From: a virus
Virus record (IMG/VR): IMGVR_UViG_3300017742_000130
Span: 1-22,956 of that record
Length of the DNA stretch: 22,956 nucleotides
Reading direction: 5' to 3' (one strand)
A program made the translations under genes and the position numbers. Positions 6,826 through 13,945 of this stretch are shown in pieces (positions within the stretch are counted from its first letter, which is position 1; the number at the start of each line of letters is the position of its first letter). The notes beneath the pieces were generated by a model that searched no databases, was not told the origin of the DNA, and saw nothing but the letters and a program-made list of their open reading frames with translations.

Positions 6826-7173
6826 GGTTTTGGTTTATATGAAGGCACATATGTTCCATTAGAAAAGCCATTGATTGAAATCGATGAGCAAGCTGAGCCC
6901 GAATTAAATAAACCTAAACGTTCTAGTGGTAAGAAAAAATATGTTGTTTATGTTAAGAATCCAAAAACGGGCAATATTAAGAAAATAGAATTCGGTGATG
7001 AAAAGGGTGGATTAACATCCAAGATCAACGATAGAGAAGCAGCCGCTAGTTTTGCAGCTAGGCATAGTTGCGATACTAAGACGGACAAATTAACGGCAGG
7101 ATATTGGGCTTGCAGGTTACCCAAATATGCCAGCGAATTGGGGCTTAAAGGTGGTGGAGATTACTTCTGGTAG
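6799..7173 (+). CDS. CTS-tagged conserved phage protein with RHSC...YWACR motif
   Basis: A 124-aa protein that starts MKTFKEHLEGFGLYEG. The first nine residues equal those of its upstream neighbour, but the site after H7 is LEG; the nearest I/L-x-E is LYE at 13-15. The C-terminal two thirds form a domain I know from many T4-like marine phages: KKYVVYVKNPKTGNIKKIEFG, then REAAASFAARHSC (about 76-88) and AGYWACRLPKYA. The two cysteines and the His could bind metal or form a disulfide; function is unknown. The start at 6799 is supported by an SD-like AGGAA at 6790-6794 and by the tag; an upstream ATG at 6733 would lie inside the previous gene. Confidence 0.82.
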   Translation: MKTFKEHLEGFGLYEGTYVPLEKPLIEIDEQAEPELNKPKRSSGKKKYVVYVKNPKTGNIKKIEFGDEKGGLTSKINDREAAASFAARHSCDTKTDKLTAGYWACRLPKYASELGLKGGGDYFW

Positions 7174-7447
7174 ACCATATACGGATGATGAAGATAATAT
7201 ACGGACGTTTGACCCATATGCAGACGATGCTGAATACGTTTGGCACCGCGATATGGAAGATAGAGAAATTGAAGTCTTAGACGGCGAAGGTTGGTGTTTT
7301 CAAGTGGATAAATGCCTACCATGGTTATTAAAAAAAGGTATGATATTTAATGTAAAAAAGTTTGAATATCATCGTTTAATCAAAGGCATTACGCCATTAA
7401 AATGTAGGGTAATAAAACATGTCATCGGCACAACAACAAAGAGCTGA
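7127..7447 (+). CDS. conserved small phage protein (EDRE..GEGWCFQ.D..LPWLL)
   Basis: A conserved type in marine T4-like phages, function unknown. It contains GRPYTDDEDNIRTFDPYADD, then EDREIEVLDGEGWCFQVDKC and FEYHRLIKGITPLK near the end. The acidic first half and the pattern of aromatic residues are typical of the family as I recall it. Start is uncertain: the ATG at 7127 overlaps the previous gene by 47 bases, while GTG codons at 7151 and 7154 would begin closer to the conserved part. No CTS-like start is present. Its end overlaps the next gene by 29 bases. Confidence 0.72.
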   Translation: MPANWGLKVVEITSGRPYTDDEDNIRTFDPYADDAEYVWHRDMEDREIEVLDGEGWCFQVDKCLPWLLKKGMIFNVKKFEYHRLIKGITPLKCRVIKHVIGTTTKS

Positions 7448-7718
7448 ACAATCTGCGCGCTTAGATCGAATAGAGCAAAAGATAGATCAACTGTCTGAAG
7501 CTATTATTGCCTTAGCACGCGCTGAAGAAAAGATAACCACCTTAACTGAATTTAATAAACAGCAAGGGGAACAACTATTAACTCTTATAAATAGAGTTGA
7601 TGGACTTGAAACTGTAGTTCGAGATAATGCTCAAACTGTTAATATTATAAACAAAATATTCTGGGTAATGATAGCTGCAGCAGCAACTGGTATTACTGGA
7701 ATGATATTTTATGCATAG
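7419..7718 (+). CDS. coiled-coil protein with C-terminal membrane segment (XhlA-like layout)
   Basis: A 99-aa protein with a long amphipathic coiled coil (RLDRIEQKIDQLSEAIIALA and onwards, about residues 14-70) and a single hydrophobic segment at the end (IFWVMIAAAATGITGMIFYA, 79-98). This layout resembles XhlA-type holin-associated proteins and also simple membrane tethers. A T4-type holin is larger and has an N-terminal membrane segment, so this is not gp t. The start at 7419 lies within the end of the preceding gene. Spanin-like and lipase genes are about 2 kb downstream, so a lysis role is possible but unproven. Confidence 0.75.
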   Translation: MSSAQQQRAEQSARLDRIEQKIDQLSEAIIALARAEEKITTLTEFNKQQGEQLLTLINRVDGLETVVRDNAQTVNIINKIFWVMIAAAATGITGMIFYA

Positions 7719-7727
7719 GAGATAAAC

Positions 7728-8369
7728 ATGCGCACATCAGACCAAGAAACTTTGAGCATTGCAGCAGTTGTTAGTGATGTAGTCGAAGGCAAAAAAGCTA
7801 CTGAGGAAGCCAAATATCCTCATAAAATGTATGATCCAAAAACTGGCGAAGAAGTATCAGTTAAGGATGAAGAAGAACATGAAAAATACAACAAGCTAGG
7901 TTGGGTTCATGACAAGCCAAAAATGGAATCACCTGAAGAGCCACGTGCTCAAGGCGAAAAAGATTTTAAAGATAAGCATACTGTAAAGAAATCGGGTGCT
8001 AAAGCTGATGGTACTATTGTTAAAGAAGAATCTATTGAAGAAGCTGCTGGCAAGTATACCAAGCGAGGCGATAAAGAAAAATACCAATGGGGCGACATCA
8101 ATAAAGCTATGACAGCTGCCGGTATGAATGCTCGTGATATTCTTAGTGTGCTGGGTAAGCTATCAGGTAAATCTCTGAAAGAAGAATCTATCGAAGAAGC
8201 TGCTGATGTTGATGAAGCTTCAGAAAAGCAAAAGAAGTATCAAGCATTCTTCCAGAAAGCATTGAAAAAGTATGGTGTTAAATCACCTGCTGAACTCGAT
8301 AAAGAGAAAAGAAAAGACTTCTTCGATTATGTCGATAAAAACTACGAAGCAGAGAACGAAACTGACTAA
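7728..8369 (+). CDS. charged head scaffold/core-like protein with duplicated protease-like sites
   Basis: A 213-aa, highly charged protein. It has YPHKMYDPKTGEEVSVKDEE (30-49) followed by HEKYNKLGWVH, a module seen in phage head-associated proteins as I recall, and ends in RKDFFDYVDKNYEAENETD, a tail common in T4-like marine phage proteins. The segment KEESIEEAA occurs twice (99-107 and 151-159) and the second is followed by DVDEAS. SIEE/AA and VDE/AS fit the T4 gp21 prohead protease rule (I/L/V-x-E, then a small residue), so the protein may be cut into peptides like T4 scaffold proteins. SD is AGGAG at 7718-7722. Function by analogy only. Confidence 0.78.
   Translation: MRTSDQETLSIAAVVSDVVEGKKATEEAKYPHKMYDPKTGEEVSVKDEEEHEKYNKLGWVHDKPKMESPEEPRAQGEKDFKDKHTVKKSGAKADGTIVKEESIEEAAGKYTKRGDKEKYQWGDINKAMTAAGMNARDILSVLGKLSGKSLKEESIEEAADVDEASEKQKKYQAFFQKALKKYGVKSPAELDKEKRKDFFDYVDKNYEAENETD
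8022..8048 (+). repeat. KEESIEEAA coding repeat, copy 1
   Basis: 27 bases encoding KEESIEEAA. They match the copy at 8178-8204 at 26 of 27 positions; the single change is synonymous. Confidence 0.85.
8178..8204 (+). repeat. KEESIEEAA coding repeat, copy 2
   Basis: Second copy of the putative protease-site segment, 52 codons after the first. Confidence 0.85.
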
Positions 8370-8395
8370 GCTATTGTAAGGCGTATATATAATTT

Positions 8396-8767
8396 ATGAT
8401 GAAAATATTTGATGAGTTGAATACTCGTAACTTTAAACTCTACGCGGCGCAGCACTATAATAATCCTGAGTGTACCGACGTTGTAGAGTTTAAAGAAGAT
8501 CTAAGCCGGTTTAAGTATATTAAGCGTTTACTAAGTCGTTATGAAGCCCATGGCGATTTACAGGAGCGCTTAATATTAAACCATTTAATTGTCATATATA
8601 ATGTTTTCGGCATTGAAGCGGCAAATCGAATGTTGTGGTATAAGGTAGAAAAAGACCACTGGACATACATAAAGCCGTTTTTAGTGTTTTTAAATTATCT
8701 ACCGATAGACGAAAAAGTCGAGATCCCGTTGGATCCGATAGTAATAGAGAGGTTAAGAAATCTATAA
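8396..8767 (+). CDS. conserved T4-like marine phage protein, unknown function
   Basis: A 123-aa protein (or 122 aa from the ATG at 8399) of a kind I recall as conserved in marine T4-like phages: MKIFDELNTRNFKLYAAQHY, RLLSRYEAHGDLQERLILNH and NVFGIEAANRMLWYKV. Mostly helical, no catalytic motif or membrane segment. No good SD precedes the start. Its stop overlaps the next ATG by one base (TAATG), so the two are probably translated together. Confidence 0.8.
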   Translation: MMKIFDELNTRNFKLYAAQHYNNPECTDVVEFKEDLSRFKYIKRLLSRYEAHGDLQERLILNHLIVIYNVFGIEAANRMLWYKVEKDHWTYIKPFLVFLNYLPIDEKVEIPLDPIVIERLRNL

Positions 8768-9348
8768 TGGGTACCGTATCAAAAACAGCAGATTTATTTT
8801 ATGCGTTTAGATTCCTTAGACTTCTTACTACGCCGTGGGAAAATACAACGGCATACGAATTAGGAATTATAGATGAGACTGGTAAGGTCCTTAAAAAGGC
8901 CAAAGAATTAACTACAGTTGAAGAAAAGTCTGCGTATAATGTATTCCACAGATTAGTTTTTAATCTAAAAAGATTATTAGGCAAATTGCCATTTGGCAAA
9001 ACCAAATTAGCTTCATATGCTGCTGCACTCTTTTTAATTAAAGAAAATACAGGTCTGAGCGAAGAAGAGATTAAAAAGGTCATGTCTGAAATACTAGATG
9101 ACATGGAAGACCTTGAAGAATCAACCTGGTTCCAAGAAGATAGTAAGCTTAAGCCAGGTAAGTATAAGTTAACCGAAGAAGTTGCTTCGCCAATTACAGG
9201 TGAAGTTATTGCGTATCCTAAGGATACAATAGAAGTAACAGAATTCAAAGAACCAGTTGCATGTTTATTTAATCAAAATATTTACGAAGTAACGCATTCT
9301 AAGACTGGTTTATTGATATATATTACTACTGGAGAAATAAAACGATGA
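8767..9348 (+). CDS. conserved T4-like marine phage protein (MGxVSKTADL type)
   Basis: A 193-aa protein with the N-terminal pattern MGTVSKTADLFYAFRFLRLL, which I recall from many marine T4-like phages without known function. The first 115 residues are helical and the last 65 look like a small beta domain (KPGKYKLTEEVASPITGEVI). LEE/S at 116-119, near the junction, would fit a gp21-type cleavage site, which would separate the two parts; this is speculative. Starts by TAATG coupling; its stop overlaps the next gene's start by four bases (ATGA). Confidence 0.78.
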   Translation: MGTVSKTADLFYAFRFLRLLTTPWENTTAYELGIIDETGKVLKKAKELTTVEEKSAYNVFHRLVFNLKRLLGKLPFGKTKLASYAAALFLIKENTGLSEEEIKKVMSEILDDMEDLEESTWFQEDSKLKPGKYKLTEEVASPITGEVIAYPKDTIEVTEFKEPVACLFNQNIYEVTHSKTGLLIYITTGEIKR

Positions 9349-9539
9349 AAGGTTTTAAGGATATTTGGGAAATTGCTGCAAATATGACAGGCCCAAACGT
9401 TTCTATGCCAGCTGACGTCACACATGCTAAAAAGAAGAAAAAGAAAGGTATGTACGATGGCCGGACAAAAGAAGGTCGTAAGTTTGTAGAAAGAATATTG
9501 GCACGTAGAAGAGCTGCGGAGGCCAAAAAGGAAAAGTAA
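9345..9539 (+). CDS. CTS-like small very basic protein
   Basis: A 64-aa protein starting MKGFKDIWEIAAN, with the IWE site at 7-9 followed two residues later by Ala-Ala. The rest has a KKKKKKG run and an arginine/lysine-rich tail (RKFVERILARRRAAEAKK). It may be an internal nucleic-acid-binding head protein, last in the series of tagged proteins. SD-like GGAG lies upstream; start overlaps the previous stop. Confidence 0.72.
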   Translation: MKGFKDIWEIAANMTGPNVSMPADVTHAKKKKKKGMYDGRTKEGRKFVERILARRRAAEAKKEK

Positions 9540-9543
9540 TTAT

Positions 9544-9912
9544 ATGGCTAAATTTTTAATTGGAATAATTTTTATTATGGCTGCTGGTGGCTGGTTCCTA
9601 TATAATAAAAATTTAGAATTAGTAGAATTAAACAATGCGTATGAGGTTAGGGATGTAGAACAGCGTGCAGCTATTCTTGCTATCCAGAACCAAATGGAAA
9701 CCACACAGCAGGCTATCCAAAACCTGCAAAGAAAAAACCAAGAGTACGAAACGCAGATGAATGAATACCTAGACGTATTCAGACGTCACAATGTGAGTAA
9801 GTTGGCATCTGCCAAGCCTGGTATGATAGAGAAAAGATTTAATGATGCAACCAAAGGAGTATTTGATGATATTGAAGAAATTAGCATTAGTATTTCTAGC
9901 CTTAACGATTAG
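9544..9912 (+). CDS. i-spanin-like membrane/coiled-coil protein
   Basis: A 122-aa protein with one N-terminal membrane segment (FLIGIIFIMAAGGWFLY, 4-20) and a periplasmic coiled coil (about 25-78, VEQRAAILAIQNQMETTQQA and following). This is the layout of Rz-type inner-membrane spanins, which fuse inner and outer membranes in the last step of lysis of Gram-negative hosts. The next gene begins out of frame inside this one and encodes a lipoprotein, as in Rz/Rz1 pairs. No sequence signature defines the family, so the call rests on topology and gene overlap. Confidence 0.75.
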   Translation: MAKFLIGIIFIMAAGGWFLYNKNLELVELNNAYEVRDVEQRAAILAIQNQMETTQQAIQNLQRKNQEYETQMNEYLDVFRRHNVSKLASAKPGMIEKRFNDATKGVFDDIEEISISISSLND

Positions 9913-10348
9913 TGCCTGTTCCTTAATTGGGCCTAAAGAGGTAGAAATAATCACAAAACCTGTACAAATTGATATTGTACAGCCAGTCTTACCGAGACCT
10001 ATCGATTTAAAAGACCCTAAATTCTATGTAGTGTCTGATGCAGTTATCATTGAAAATTGCCTAAAAGACCCTGCAACTGACAAGCCTAATTGTAAGTTAG
10101 GCAGAGAAGATATATATCCAGAGGGGTATACATATTTAGATCGTTTTATAGATGATATTAAAAAGAAGCATGGTGGTGATATTGTCTTTGTTGCAATGAC
10201 AGTTGATGACTATGAAATGATGGCGTATAATACGCAAGAGATCAAAAGATATATTAGTCAATTAGGTGAAGTTATTGTATATTATCGTAATGTCACAATT
10301 GGCGATAACGAGGCAGCTGCCGTAGAAATAAAGGTTGAGGAACAATGA
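9866..10348 (+). CDS. outer-membrane lipoprotein, o-spanin-like
   Basis: A 160-aa lipoprotein. The signal peptide MILKKLALVFLALTISAC ends in the lipobox I-S-A-C with C18 the lipidated residue. I chose the ATG at 9866 rather than 9842 because AAAGGAG (9853-9859) lies six bases before it and the signal peptide then begins at once. It overlaps the i-spanin-like gene by 47 bases in another frame, like Rz1. It is longer than classical Rz1; after a proline-rich stretch (QPVLPRPIDLKDP) it has an extra globular region (YTYLDRFIDDIKKKHG onwards). Two Cys at about 63 and 73 (ENCLKDPATDKPNCK) may form a disulfide. It may act in lysis with the upstream protein. Confidence 0.8.
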   Translation: MILKKLALVFLALTISACSLIGPKEVEIITKPVQIDIVQPVLPRPIDLKDPKFYVVSDAVIIENCLKDPATDKPNCKLGREDIYPEGYTYLDRFIDDIKKKHGGDIVFVAMTVDDYEMMAYNTQEIKRYISQLGEVIVYYRNVTIGDNEAAAVEIKVEEQ

Positions 10349-11100
10349 GCAAAAACGTAATAGGTAAGTGGGATGATGCATTAACTGCAGCAAGACTATC
10401 AGCACTAGCATATAAACAGAATGAAAATGTAATTATCGCTGAGGCCAAAAAATTGGGATTCCTCAACGCTAAATTGATTAGTAAAGATGGTGCAGAAGTA
10501 ATAGTTGTAAAGAATCGTCGTCAATTATGGTTTGCGTTTAGAGGCACTGAACCTTCTAAACTAAATGATGTCTTGGCTGATTTAAAACTTATTAAAAATG
10601 CTGCCGTTGCTGGTGGCAAAGTGCATGGTGGATTTCAACAAGAAGTCAATGACCTATGGTTAGATGTAGTAGCTGAATTAGAAGCTAATGATCAACTAAA
10701 AGGCCGACGTGATGTTTATTTCACTGGACACAGTTTAGGTGCAGCTATGGCTACTATTTCTGCTACCCGTTATTCACGCGGTAAGCACTTATTTACGTTT
10801 GGTTCACCAAGAGTAGGTGGCAAACGTTTTATTAGGCATATCGAGATTCCTCATTACAGATTCATGAATAACAATGATATTGTATGTAGAATACCACCAG
10901 CATTTTTAGGCTTTAGACACCATGGCCAAATGATCTATTTTGATCGTAATGGTAACCGTGCTGCTAAACCTACATGGACTGATCTAATCTTTGGTATTCT
11001 AAATTCATGGAAAAGATTCAAGTTCTTCGATGGGATTGTTGACCACGGCATTCCCAACTATGTAAAGGCAATCAATAAACTAAAAAAGGCTTACCCATAA
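10345..11100 (+). CDS. class 3 lipase (alpha/beta hydrolase)
   Basis: A 251-aa serine hydrolase of the lipase class 3 type. The nucleophile elbow is FTGHSLGAA (S130 in G128-H-S-L-G132); LWFAFRGTE (61-69) is the conserved oxyanion strand; D178 in NNNDIV and H234 in VDHGIPNY complete the likely triad. These lipases cut ester bonds in glycerolipids. No signal peptide or membrane segment is visible, so it acts in the cytoplasm or is released after membrane damage. It starts by ATGA overlap with the lipoprotein and ends by TAATG overlap with a membrane protein, so the group is likely co-translated; a role in lysis or host membrane change is inference. A virion or metabolic role is possible too. 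Confidence 0.88.
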   Translation: MSKNVIGKWDDALTAARLSALAYKQNENVIIAEAKKLGFLNAKLISKDGAEVIVVKNRRQLWFAFRGTEPSKLNDVLADLKLIKNAAVAGGKVHGGFQQEVNDLWLDVVAELEANDQLKGRRDVYFTGHSLGAAMATISATRYSRGKHLFTFGSPRVGGKRFIRHIEIPHYRFMNNNDIVCRIPPAFLGFRHHGQMIYFDRNGNRAAKPTWTDLIFGILNSWKRFKFFDGIVDHGIPNYVKAINKLKKAYP

Positions 11101-11390
11101 TGCATTGGTTAGTGATACTAGCATTAAAGTCAATACTTTCTAGTATTATTGGTTCCACCTTTTATCAGTGGTTTCAAGGTACTGCAGTTGGTATTTGGTT
11201 TCAAATGCAAGTCGATAGGTTCATGGAGTATTTCGCAGAGAAATATGAATTAGAACTTTTAAAGACTGATGCTAAATTCAGAAAGCAATTTCCTGTACAG
11301 GCAGCTAGGATAGATATTTTAGAAGAAAATCTAGCTGCTTTATGGAAATTAAAAGCTCAAGAAATCAGAAAAAACACCAAAAATAAGTAA
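11100..11390 (+). CDS. small membrane-associated protein, unknown function
   Basis: A 96-aa protein with a hydrophobic N-terminal half (MHWLVILALKSILSSIIGST and TAVGIWF) and a charged helical end. It could be one or two membrane segments and a cytoplasmic tail. A similar small protein is, as I recall, found in marine T4-like phages. Directly after the lipase (TAATG), so possibly part of the lysis group, for example a holin-like or accessory protein; no family motif confirms this. Confidence 0.72.
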   Translation: MHWLVILALKSILSSIIGSTFYQWFQGTAVGIWFQMQVDRFMEYFAEKYELELLKTDAKFRKQFPVQAARIDILEENLAALWKLKAQEIRKNTKNK

Positions 11391-11397
11391 AAAACTG

Positions 11398-11426
11398 TTT
11401 ACAATCAATGCTGATTGTGATATAAT
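11398..11426 (+). promoter_or_regulatory. sigma70-like promoter of the nrd operon
   Basis: TTTACA (11398-11403), 17-bp spacer, TATAAT (11421-11426), with TGA just before it (extended -10). Near-consensus. It lies in the 72-bp gap between the lysis-like group and nrdA, so the nrd genes are probably expressed early or in the middle phase by host polymerase. Confidence 0.78.
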
Positions 11427-11462
11427 ATATCCATTATTATAATTATGGACGGAACTAATACA

Positions 11463-13763
11463 ATGTCAATTAAAGTCACAAAGCGTGATGGAACGCTACA
11501 AGGCTTTGATTTGGAGAAAGTGCATAAAGTGCTTGAGTGGGCAGTTGAGGATATTGCCGGCGTATCCATTTCAGAGATAGAATTAAAAGCTAATATTCAA
11601 TTATACGATAAGATCCCAGCATATGATATACATGAATTGTTAATCAAATCTGCTGCTGAACTTATTTCAGATTATACACCAAATTATCAGTTTGTTGCTG
11701 CACGGCTTATTTCTTATAAGCTGCGTAAAGAAGTATATGGTGATTATACACCATGGCATCTAAATAAATTGATTGAAGAAAACATTAATCGTGGTGTATA
11801 TGATGCGTCTATTATTGAAAAGTATTCTTCAGATGAAATAGATGAATTGAATAATTATATTAAACATGATAGAGATGATACGTTTACGTTCGCCGGCATG
11901 GAACAGTTTCGCGGTAAGTATTTAGTACAAGATCGTAAATCAAAAACACATTATGAAACACCACAAGTTTTGTATATGATGGTTGCTGCAACACTCTTTA
12001 TTAATTATCCTGCAGAAACACGAATTAAATACGTTAAGGACTACTATGACGCAATATCTCAGTTTTATATTTCACTACCTACTCCAATCATGGCTGGTGT
12101 TCGTACGCCTACCCGTCAGTTTTCATCTTGTGTACTCATTGAATCTGGCGATAGTCTTGACAGTATTAATGCTACTGCTACGAGCATTGTCAAATATATA
12201 AGCAAGAAAGCCGGCATTGGCATTGGTGCTGGTTCTATTCGCGCTGACGGTGCACGTGTAGGTGATGGTTCTATTGTTCATACTGGTTTAATTCCGTTCT
12301 TAAAATACTTCCAGGCAGCAGTAAAATCGTGTTCACAAGGTGGTGTCCGTGGCGGCGCAGCTACAGTCTATCTACCAATTTGGCATTATGAGTTTGAAGA
12401 CTTAGTTGTATTGAAGAACAACAAAGGTACTGAAGAAACACGTGTACGTCATATGGACTATGCATTCCAACTAAACAAGTTAATGTATGAGCGCCTTTTG
12501 ACTGGTGGTGATATTACATTCTTCGATCCTAATGATGTTCCTGGTTTATATGAATCATTCTTTGATGATCAAGATAAGTTTAAAGAGCTATATGAAAAGT
12601 ATGAGCGTTCTCGTTCTATTCGTAAGAAAACATTGCCTGCACTTGATGCATTCCAAGCACTGTTAACTGAACGTAAAGATACAGGTCGAATCTATGTAAT
12701 GAATGTTGACCACGCAAATGATCATGGTTCGTTTATTGCTAAGAAAGCACCTATTCGTATGAGTAACTTATGTTGTGAGATTGATTTGCCAACTAAACCA
12801 CTAAACTCATCCAATGATACAGAAGGTGAAATCTCTTTATGTACTTTATCTGCAATCAACTGGGGTTTGATTAACGATCCTAAAGAGTTCAAGAAATACT
12901 GTAACTTATCTGTACGTGCTTTAGATGAACTACTTGACTATCAGTCATATCCTGTACCAGCCGCAGAGTTAGGTACTATGAATCGTCGTCCATTAGGTAT
13001 TGGTATTATTAACCTTGCATACTTCCTAGCAAAACGTGGATTAAAGTATGATGAGACTGCATTTGAAATTGTTGATGAATATGCAGAAGCCTGGTCATAT
13101 TATCTAATTAAAGCATCAGCTGAATTAGCCGTAGAAAAAGGCAAAATTCCTTTAAATAATGAGACAAAATATGCCGGTGGAGTTTTGCCGATTGATACAT
13201 ATAAAGGTGCAATAGATAATTTAATAGAGCATAAAGAGCGATTCGAGTGGGAAGAGTTGAGATCTCAACTTAAAGATACTGGTATCCGCAATAGTACGCT
13301 GATGGCCTTAATGCCGGCCGAAACATCTGCACAGATTTCTAACAGTACTAATGGTATCGAGCCACCTCGAGCATTAGTATCCTACAAACAAAGTAAGGAT
13401 GGTGTCTTAGCACAAGTTGTTCCTGGCTATCACCACCTGAAAAATAAGTACGACTTACTATGGGATCAAGAAAGTCCTGATGGTTATCTAAAAATTTGTG
13501 CAATCTTACAGAAATACATTGACCAAGGTATCTCAGTTAATACTTCTTATAATCCTGAGAAGTTTGATGATAACAAGATTCCTATGTCTGTGATGGTTTC
13601 TGATTTGGTTACTGCATACAAATATGGATTAAAGCAACTTTATTACTTTAACACCTTCGACGGTGCTGGAGAAATGAAAGAAGAATTGCCCTCGGCAGTT
13701 GACGATGCGGCAAACGTAATGTCCAACTATGATGATGAAGAGTGCGATAGTTGTACTATCTAA
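11463..13763 (+). CDS. nrdA: ribonucleoside-diphosphate reductase alpha subunit (class Ia)
   Basis: Reduces ribonucleoside diphosphates to deoxy forms with NrdB, feeding phage DNA synthesis. Strong similarity to T4 NrdA throughout, about 766 aa. An ATP-cone begins the protein (KVTKRDGTLQGFDLEKVHKV). The active site has C223 in QFSSCVLIESGDS, N435/C437/E439 in SNLCCEIDLPT, and the tyrosine pair 727-728 in KQLYYFNT. The tail ends in ECDSC (C761, C764), which passes electrons from glutaredoxin. SCSQGG and NSTNGIEPPRA are conserved stretches. I prefer the ATG at 11463, which matches the T4 start in length; an in-frame ATG at 11445 adds six residues. No intron or homing endonuclease interrupts it. 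Confidence 0.97.
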   Translation: MSIKVTKRDGTLQGFDLEKVHKVLEWAVEDIAGVSISEIELKANIQLYDKIPAYDIHELLIKSAAELISDYTPNYQFVAARLISYKLRKEVYGDYTPWHLNKLIEENINRGVYDASIIEKYSSDEIDELNNYIKHDRDDTFTFAGMEQFRGKYLVQDRKSKTHYETPQVLYMMVAATLFINYPAETRIKYVKDYYDAISQFYISLPTPIMAGVRTPTRQFSSCVLIESGDSLDSINATATSIVKYISKKAGIGIGAGSIRADGARVGDGSIVHTGLIPFLKYFQAAVKSCSQGGVRGGAATVYLPIWHYEFEDLVVLKNNKGTEETRVRHMDYAFQLNKLMYERLLTGGDITFFDPNDVPGLYESFFDDQDKFKELYEKYERSRSIRKKTLPALDAFQALLTERKDTGRIYVMNVDHANDHGSFIAKKAPIRMSNLCCEIDLPTKPLNSSNDTEGEISLCTLSAINWGLINDPKEFKKYCNLSVRALDELLDYQSYPVPAAELGTMNRRPLGIGIINLAYFLAKRGLKYDETAFEIVDEYAEAWSYYLIKASAELAVEKGKIPLNNETKYAGGVLPIDTYKGAIDNLIEHKERFEWEELRSQLKDTGIRNSTLMALMPAETSAQISNSTNGIEPPRALVSYKQSKDGVLAQVVPGYHHLKNKYDLLWDQESPDGYLKICAILQKYIDQGISVNTSYNPEKFDDNKIPMSVMVSDLVTAYKYGLKQLYYFNTFDGAGEMKEELPSAVDDAANVMSNYDDEECDSCTI

Positions 13764-13777
13764 CAAGAGGTAATATT

Positions 13778-13945
13778 ATGAAGAAACGACCAAAGATTAA
13801 ATTTAAGAGTAGTGGCGAATGGGATGCATTAACTTCTGCCAAGAAATTTTACTGCTATCTTACAAAACCAGGTATTTCTAAGCGAATAAAACGGATATAT
13901 AATAAACGCTTTAGAAAACTGGGCAAAGATGAGTGTGTCTTATGA
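13778..13945 (+). CDS. small basic protein between nrdA and nrdB
   Basis: A 55-aa basic protein, MKKRPKIKFKSSGEWDALTS then KRIKRIYNKRFRK. AAGAGG (13765-13770) seven bases upstream supports this start over the in-frame ATG at 13751, which would overlap nrdA. Its stop overlaps the next ATG (ATGA). Small proteins of this kind are, as I recall, found in other T4-like phages next to nrd genes; function unknown. Confidence 0.72.
   Translation: MKKRPKIKFKSSGEWDALTSAKKFYCYLTKPGISKRIKRIYNKRFRKLGKDECVL

Noticed and set aside
7586-7593. TATAAATA inside the coiled-coil membrane protein gene
   Set aside because: It is inside coding sequence, 135 bp before the next start, with nothing else to support it. 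It could drive 7728 but this cannot be told apart from chance.
8799-9248. 149-codon open frame on the minus strand
   Set aside because: Lies antisense to the conserved gene at 8767-9348, with no SD or recognisable protein pattern. All other minus-strand open frames (for example 2927-3289, 477-812, 21208-21567) are similar shadows.
11463-13763. Intron or homing endonuclease insertion in nrdA
   Set aside because: nrdA is complete from ATP-cone to the CxxC tail with all active-site residues in one frame.
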